This document shows, in pieces, positions 1 through 64,000 of a stretch of 64,000 nt of DNA. The first letter of the stretch is position 1, and each line of letters begins with the position of its first letter. Source of the DNA: Rhineura floridana (taxonomy: Eukaryota > Chordata > Lepidosauria > Squamata > Rhineuridae); the NCBI RefSeq assembly GCF_030035675.1, contig NC_084481.1, positions 46,405,399 to 46,469,398 on the forward strand. Reading direction: 5' to 3'. Both the position numbers and the translations under genes were made by a program. The notes under the pieces are model-generated. The model made no database searches, had not been told where the DNA came from, and saw only the letters and a program-made list of their open reading frames with translations.

Positions 1-14
1 TATAAAAAATGGAA

Positions 15-235
15 ATGGATTGCCTTCAAGTCGATTCCGACTTACGGCAACCTATGAATAGGGTTTTCATGGTAAGCTGTATTCAGAGGGGGTTTACCAT
101 TGCCTTCCTCTGAGGCTGAGAGGCAGTGACTGGCCCAAGGTCACCCAGTGAGCTTCATGGCTGTGTGGGGATTCAAACCCTGGTCTCCCAGGCCGTAGTC
201 CAACACCTTAACCACTACACCACACTGGCTCCCAA
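15..235 (-). mobile_element. Sauria-type tRNA-derived SINE
   Basis: Read on the minus strand it starts GGAGCCAGTGTGGTGTAGTG (A box TGGTGTAGTGGTTAAGG), has B box GGTTTGAATCC, then AAGGTCACCCAGTG-type body. It ends in a tail (GTCGGAATCGACTTGAAGGC) that also forms the 3' end of the BovB LINE at 6421-8631. A shared tail with BovB is the known hallmark of Sauria SINEs of squamates. Looks nearly full length. Confidence 0.88.
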
Positions 236-986
236 AGATCCACACCATTAGTTTATATTATTCCTAGAAATCAAGTTTCATCTTCCATTGGTGCAGTTGT
301 AACATTTAAAATGCAGCTATTAACTTCAGTTTCCTAATCTCTAATATTATGCAACTGAATACCAGCTAAGCAAAAAATTCAGACACGACACGTAATAACA
401 GAACAATGAAAGAGAAATATGCCACTATTTCAACCTGTTCCTCTTACAATGTGGGTTGTATCTTTTCAGAGTTCTCAGTGGGAATTGAGGCTGCAAGGAG
501 ATGCCTGATGTTGCTCAAGAAGTGCAAGAGCAACTCAGGCCTCTGTGATGCGAGTTGTACTGTGCCCCTACTGAACTATGCTGATTTTTAAAGAGTCTGC
601 CCAGCCTGGGAAATAGGATACTTACTGCTCTCTATACTCTGGCAGACAAATTATGGGATTAGGAGGGTCTGGGAAGCGTGCCATCTTCTGTCATATTTCT
701 CTCTCATCGTTATAGTCCTGTGCAAATTGTTCCTGTGAAGTAGCGTGGGTGGAGTATTAAGATGTAAAGGATAAGACACAGCTTAACATCCTGTAACCAG
801 AACTGCCTCAAAGACCTTCACATCACATATCTTTGAAAATCCTCAGAACTTCAGCATTACAGAGAACTCTGAAGAGAGCCTGAGAGTTCTAACCTTAAAA
901 TAAATTGAGTGTTTAGCCCATGCATTAGTCCTTCATAGACCCCTTATTCCTTCCCATTGGGAATCCTAGTAGTACTGCTGTCCTTG
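236..986. other. Upstream sequence, nothing recognised
   Basis: AT-rich single-copy-looking sequence between the SINE and the first MITE. Short chance reading frames only. The true 5' end of ABCB11 may lie here or further upstream. Confidence 0.4.
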
Positions 987-1431
987 TAGGGATGGGAGAG
1001 AAATTTGGTTTTCTTTGCATTTCAGTGAAACACTACATAATTCATGCTTCCCAAACAGTACACAAACTGAAACACAGCTATCCTATGAAATTTGCATTTC
1101 CCCACATTTTGCAATGCATTTTCTCCAACCAAACACTGTGTACAAAAATAAATATATTTGGGGGAAGTGTGCACAAAAAGTGAATACATTCCTGAAAATA
1201 ACATGCAAAAATGCATTCTGTTGGGGAAAATATTTGCAAAACTGTCTATAATTAAAACTGCATACAAAAACTGTGCTTATTCAGAGAAATTCACACTAAA
1301 ATGCTGATTAATTTTCATAATTTCTAAAAATAAAAAATAGCTGCAGAAATATGAATAACTGAAAAGACTGGAAAAACAATAAATGGAGAGAAACCAAAAC
1401 TGACAGATTCATCCATCTCTACTCCCTTGAC
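987..1431. mobile_element. AT-rich hAT-like MITE, copy 1 (TAGGGATGGG ends)
   Basis: Starts TAGGGATGGGAGAGAAATTT and ends ATTCATCCATCTCTA, so the ends form an imperfect inverted repeat. The inside repeats a GCATATATTAGGGGAAA-like unit spaced about 35-40 nt. Flanks TGTCCTTG/CTCCCTTG match at 5 of 8 bases, a worn 8-bp duplication. Four more copies lie at 14435, 15686, 23355 and 27170. Confidence 0.75.
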
Positions 1432-1523
1432 AGATAAGCAAAGGAACTCTTATTCTAGTTTCTTTGCAGCTTAAAAGTGTTATAGAAATGGTTAACCTTC
1501 TGTGTGGAAGGAGAGCTAGATGA

Positions 1524-1546
1524 TGTCATCAGGAGTTAGTATAAAT
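1524..1546 (+). promoter_or_regulatory. Candidate core promoter: CRE/AP-1-like palindrome plus TATA-like box
   Basis: GATGATGTCATCA, a palindromic ATF/CREB-like site, lies just before AGTATAAATAAAG, a good TATA-like match. Both are about 460 bp 5' of the first coding exon. No farnesoid-X-receptor inverted repeat and no convincing exon 1 donor was found nearby, so the promoter role is only a guess. Confidence 0.18.
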
Positions 1547-2002
1547 AAAGTATTCGGAAAAGATCTGTTTTGTTAAGAATGCAGATAAGAAATGTGCTAC
1601 TTCCTCCTGGCAAATGGCCAGGCTAAGCACACTTCACAGGAAGTTCTACTGAAATCAATGAAATGTACTTCCAAGAAACTGTGTTGTGGATGAGGACGAA
1701 AGGGTGGTAGTAGCTAGTCAGAGAATGGTGACAGGGATGGGTTGTACTGTGGGCAAATGGCATAAGGACGGTGTAAAAATGAGACCTCTCCAGGGAGTAG
1801 AGGTTTTTAGAATCTTACTGTAATCTTCTTTTACATGGTGAATTTCAAGTTGATTCAAAATAAAATCTGGTACCATGTATTTCAAAATGATATTCTCATT
1901 GAAATCTATGTCATAATATAAGTTGATAATATACATTTTGATAGATAAAATAAATTTGATTGGCAGTGCATGAATTCATGGAGGATGTTTTGTCTTTTAC
2001 AG

Positions 2003-59818
<57,816 letters not shown>

Positions 59819-60264
59819 GTAACAACTGAAATTAGTATTATTAGAACTACATAATTGCAGCATTGGAAAGATCCAAAGGTCATCCAGTCTGCTCTTCTGT
59901 ACGCTTAAGCAAAATAAATTATAGTGTACCAAGAAGAGCAAATGAGAGCAAAGAATGATACCTTGAAGGCACAGAGTGTGCTTAATAAAAGAAACCCTGT
60001 TGGGTTGAACAAATAATGTATGCGCAGGGTAAGGCAACTTGGTGTCAACTGTGGATTGAATGAAGTTAGCCCCCAGCACCATGAATGAGGCATAACTTTT
60101 TATTGTGCTCTCAGAAGAAGGTATTATATTAGTGATGATTCCCAATAGCTCATCTGATATAAATTCTCTCCATCTCAAGGTTTATATCCCCTTTGTCTCC
60201 AGATTGTCTTTCTGATCTCCCAACACACTATTGTTCTTCTAATCCTCTGTGAATACTGATGTTC

Positions 60265-60345
60265 AGACAGTCAGTTAAATTTCTAAGCTGCCTTTCAGCC
60301 AACTAGTCCTCAAGGCACCTTATGAAAAACAAATGGTCTGATTAA
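60265..60345 (-). repeat. LINE-like 3' tail, reversed
   Basis: AAATTTCTAAGCTGCCTTTC, CTCAAGGCACCTTATGAAAA: a CR1/L2-type reversed tail, worn. Confidence 0.4.
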
Positions 60346-60616
60346 AACCAATTAGGAACTTAAACCAAGAACTTCATAAAATGGAAAATAAAACCAGAAT
60401 TATAATACAGAAGGTGGCAACTAAATAGCAATAATTTCATCACTAAACCTCCTGGTTTAGCACAATTTGCCAATTTTGGGTTTCTTTTCATTTAGTCTGC
60501 TGTAATGTGATCTATTAGGGAATCTTTCCTAGGAAGAAGGGACAGCAGCTGTGCTTATAGCACCCTTGTGAATTCAACACCTACAGCAGAGCCATGCACT
60601 TGCTATAACATTGGCA

Positions 60617-60795
60617 TGGGAGAAGGCCATACCTCAGCAGCAGAGCATCTGCTTTGCATGCAGCAGATCTCCGGTTCAATTCCTGGCATCTCTAGGTAGG
60701 GCTGAGATCCAGTCAGTCAGTGTGGATAAGACAAAGCGAGATGGACCAATGGACCTGTCTTAGTATAAGGCAGCTTCCTATGTTCCTATGCCTGT
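60617..60795 (+). mobile_element. tRNA-Ala-like SINE
   Basis: GGGAGAAGGCCATACCTCAG, AGCATCTGCTTTGCATGCAG and B box GGTTCAATTCC then GGCATCTC resemble tRNA-Ala(TGC). It ends ATAAGGCAGCTTCCTATGTT CCTATG. The tRNA part is too changed to be a real tRNA gene. Confidence 0.8.
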
Positions 60796-60949
60796 GCTAC
60801 ATGCTTGAGGAGAATATGGAGAACCAACTTTTCTAAAGATTTTTGGCACTTGTGTGTGTGTGTGTGTGGTGCCATATTAACTAAGTAAGGACTGGCACTC
60901 GGACTGGCACTCAGAATGTATGATAATACTTTTATAATTGGCTTTGTTC

Positions 60950-61310
60950 ACGCATCATAGTAAGCCAGTTAACTGCTTGCTGTGAATGCACAGATGACTC
61001 ACACTTCACACCTCCCTTAACACGAGTGGGAGCAATAAGCCATTATCCTTGGCTTAGCATGTCCCAAATTAGGGTTGTGTATTTATTATTAAATTTATAT
61101 CCCACCTATACTCCCAAAAGGAGCTTAGTGCTATGTCCAATCAAACCAAACAAACCAAAATCTGAAACCAAGCCACAATTCCTGGGTTTCATATAATGCT
61201 CAACCAAGGATCGGGCTTGCTGCTTCCACTTGTGCTAAGGGTAGGAGTGAAGTGGGAATAATCTGTTCATTCATGGTAAACCAGGATGTGCAAAGCCCAC
61301 AATTAGTTAC
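60950..61310. repeat. CCATGG/TTGGCTTA-type repeat split by a LINE tail
   Basis: CATCATAGTAAGCCAGTTAA, TCCTTGGCTTAGCATGTCCC and GGTAAACCAGGATGTGCAAA; 61078-61135 (TTATTATTAAATTTATATCC) is a reversed L2-type tail inside it. Related to 33340-33700. Confidence 0.4.
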
Positions 61311-62172
61311 TTTGATTTCACAAAAGAAAAGTGGTGTGCATGCATGTGTGTGTGTGGTCACCTGTTGGAGATAGAATTGTCTTCAAGTATGAATGTAATA
61401 TGTCTTAATGAAGGCAAATTTATCAAATGATGAGATTATTGCTTGAAAGCTACCACCCCAATAGTTAATGTAGATTTTGCCCTTCAAAACTCTGTACAAA
61501 CCATCAACTGTAACAATAAATATGTAATGGACATCTTTATGAATAAGACAAGGTAAATATCAATTTATTTACTGTTCCCTTGCTTTGTAATGGTGCAAAT
61601 ATGAGGAACTTAGACAATACTTACAGTAAAAAGTATATTAGAAATCCCCATCACTTCTTTTTGCTATTGAAAGTTGGATATTATTTAACAAGGGAGGCAG
61701 AAATGACTCAATACACAAAGGCGTTCATCTAGGTCCAGTAACACCTAAAATGATGGCTATTAGAGTGGTGACATAATATGCATGAAATGAAAATCTCAGT
61801 GATAGCTAATACCACAGAGTGAACAATCACAGAGAATGGACTTCTTTGATAGATCAAATTATGTTTGCTCATATAATACAAGGAAGCTTCCCATCATAAA
61901 TGAGCTGCAGTTACTTTAATTGGTCTTCCTTTTGGTTAAGCACCTTCAGGAACCATACACTTTAGAATGATTTCAGCCATCACACTCATTAAAGTAAAAT
62001 GCTCTCCTTCCTATTGTACTAGGGATATTTCCTGAGGGTAATTCTGAGTAGCATCCAGCCCACAAATGATGTGAAATATATGTTGAACAGTAATAGTATT
62101 TACAGATGCAAGTTCCAGGCTGCAATCCTAGGCACCCTTACCTATGAGTAAGCCCCTTTTGAACACAGTTGG
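61311..62172. other. Intron sequence, nothing but a repeat scrap
   Basis: A (TG)n run near 61345 and a CTGCAATCCTAGGCACCCTT scrap near 62120; no NBD2 exon. Confidence 0.4.
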
Positions 62173-62818
62173 TGATCATCATCATTTATTACTGTCTGGC
62201 CATAGGCCTCTAAAAGGTCATACACTTAATGAGGTGAATCATTTTAAAATTACAATTGGGATCTTAAATATTATTACTATAAAATAAATGGTACATTTTC
62301 TATCAGGTAAACATTTTTAAAATACAATTAAAATCATTGTTATTATAACAATCAGTATAGCAACATGTATTATCTAGACAGTAAGTCCTAGTTCCTCTAT
62401 ACGTTTCTTCCGTAATTTCTGTGCTGCTAGGGCAAATAAAGCTACCCTGTATGTAATGCCTGGGTCCCTGTCTGAGAGAAGGAAGGAAATACGTGAGAGT
62501 AGGTCTACGGGCGCATGTGTCAGTGCCTCGTCCAGGAATTTTGACCAGGGGTGTTTGTATAGGGAGCATTCTAGCAAGTAGTGTGGAAGATCTTCCACTT
62601 CAGGAGTGTCACAGATGCACAGTCTTTGGGCACGGGGGGTCCCGTTATATCTGCCAGTCAAGTATGCCGAAGGCATTAATTGGAATCTCAAAGCTGTGAA
62701 GGCGTGACGAAGATTTACTGCTGTAAGAAAATCTAAATAGTTCGCTTTGGTTTGATCTGATTTGAAAATACTATACCATCGTGTGAAATTAGAATTTATT
62801 ATAGTTAGCCTATCCATC
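62173..62818 (-). mobile_element. LINE 3' end, reversed (same family as 44238-46111)
   Basis: Minus strand 62817-62374 encodes the C-terminus: LRHAFTALRFQLMPSAYLTG, LCICDTPEVEDLPHYLLECS and a stop. The C.C...E..HYLLEC motif matches CPCG...VENVLLHC in the other copy. The 3' tail at the left is (GATGAT)n on the minus strand. Confidence 0.8.
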
Positions 62819-64000
62819 CAAGCAGTATGCCGGAGAAGAACCTGGTGAGGACATGATACCCCCAGAAACTTATAAAAACTTCCCAGACTGGTGGGCTCCT
62901 GTCTTGGCCAAGCTTTTCACACAAATAAACATCTCAGGCATTCTTCCAGTTGGTTGGAATATGAGTATAATCATCCCAATATACAAAAAGGGTGATCGCT
63001 CAGACCCGAATAACTATCATCCTATAAGCCTGATAGATATTGGAGCTAAACTGTACGCAAAATTTCTTATGATGAAACTAGAGGAGTGGGAGGAGGAAAA
63101 TCAGATAATCTGCCCCGAACAAGCAGGATTTAGGAAAGGCTGTAGCACTATAGATCACTGCGCTACTCTTTCCTTCCTAGCAAAAAAATCAATACAAGGC
63201 CCGACAAAATGTTTATACGTAGCCTTTGTAGATCTAGCAGCTGCGTTTGATTCAATAGATAGACCAAGACTATGGGAGAAACTTAAAAATTCCAAAATAG
63301 ATAGACGTCTTCTATTCTTGATAAAATCATTATACTCTAACACCAGCTCCAGAGTCAGAGTGGGCCCAACAGGCTCCCTGACAGACCCTTTTTTAATAAC
63401 TAAACAGGGATGTCCCTTGGCCCCATTCTTATTTAACTTCTATTTAAACGATATTGTATCGGCACTCTCGGGAATGGACCTTTTCCCCCCTTCTTTGGGT
63501 CAAAGGAAAGTTTCCCTCATGTTATACGCAGACGATATGGTTTTATTGTCAATAACCCGCAGTGGACTCAGAAGGGCTCTACTAAAGCTATCATCATATT
63601 GTGTCACCGAAAAACTACAGAATAACTGCTCCAAAACAAAAATCATGGTATTTGGCAAAAGGTCACCAATGCACAAATGGTCAATCAACGGTCACCCAAT
63701 CAAGCAATGTCGAACTTTTAAATATCTTGGTGTCCATTTCTCTGATTCCCTTTCTTGGAGAAAGCATATAGAGTGCACTAAACTGGCCGCACTTAGAGTT
63801 AGTGGAACTATCCTGAACTTCTATCGCTCAGTAGGTGGCAACCTAGTCTCCCCGGCTTTAAAAATATTTCAAGCCAAAGTTGTTCCTATGATGCAATATG
63901 GAGCACCTATTTGGGGATGGGAAAACCCTCTACTTGACCAATTAGAGATAGTTCAAAACAAATTTCTAAAAAAATTCTGCTTCTACCATCAGCGACCCCA
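62819..64000 (+). mobile_element. LINE RT segment, forward, head-to-head with the reversed 3' end; runs off the window
   Basis: Open from about 62820: SIIIPIYKKGDRSDPNNYHP, FVDLAAAFDSIDRPRLWEKL, TKQGCPLAPFLFNFYLNDIV, LMLYADDMVLLSITRSGLRR, FKYLGVHFSDSLSWRKHI, QNKFLKKFCFYHQR. I see no stop up to the window end. Same family as 44238-46111. Confidence 0.85.

Noticed and set aside
60617-60795. A tRNA-Ala gene
   Set aside because: The acceptor stem and spacing are not intact and a SINE 3' tail follows, so it is a SINE head.
59819-64000. NBD2 exons of ABCB11
   Set aside because: No A-loop TYPSRP, Walker A GSSGCGKS or signature motif occurs on the plus strand; only repeats are present.

Overview
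This window is vertebrate nuclear DNA, most likely from a squamate reptile (lizard or snake). It carries the first 22 recognisable coding exons of one host gene on the plus strand, ABCB11, the bile salt export pump (BSEP). The squamate call rests on the repeats: a tRNA-derived SINE whose 3' end matches the BovB/RTE LINE tail (the Sauria SINE type), a 2.2 kb BovB copy, CR1, L2-like and L1 LINE fragments, and many foldback or TIR-bearing non-autonomous DNA transposons. ABCB11 layout: a short N-terminal exon at 2003-2056, then exons spread to 59818. Joined, they give about 1060 codons covering the cytosolic N-terminus, TMD1 (exons at 11085-20487), NBD1 (26074-30405), the linker (32942-36925) and TMD2 (39095-59818). 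Every exon junction keeps the reading phase. From 11085 on, exon lengths match my recollection of human ABCB11 except for one extra codon in the first transmembrane exon and 11 in the linker. NBD1 has Met where the catalytic Glu normally sits ([11 protein letters not shown]), the BSEP hallmark that separates it from ABCB1 and ABCB4. NBD2 (human exons 25-28) is not in the window and must lie past 64000. The 5' UTR and promoter were not securely found. Introns: all acceptors are AG and all donors GT except one GC donor (AAG|GCAAGT) at 30406. The largest intron (39260-49186, 9.9 kb) holds a 5'-truncated LINE with a 14-bp target-site duplication. Intron 9363-11084 and much of the other intronic sequence show no recognisable feature. 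Mobile elements: an old Ty3/gypsy LTR fossil (about 3311-9115) is interrupted by a BovB. A CR1 is interrupted by an L2-like LINE (21261-23105), and another CR1 3' end is split by an L2-like LINE (50590-52709). L1 remains at 55330-57430 carry a later MITE. A LINE at the right edge is arranged head-to-head as expected for a twin-priming inversion. At least five families of TIR or palindromic elements can be bounded by their duplications. One of them is a 1079-bp hAT-like element with a perfect 8-bp duplication that shares its ends with 115-bp palindromes found three times. No second host gene, RNA gene or CRISPR array is seen. The window gives no evidence of a new enzymatic system; its novelty lies in the transposon structures and in a few ABCB11 gene-structure details.
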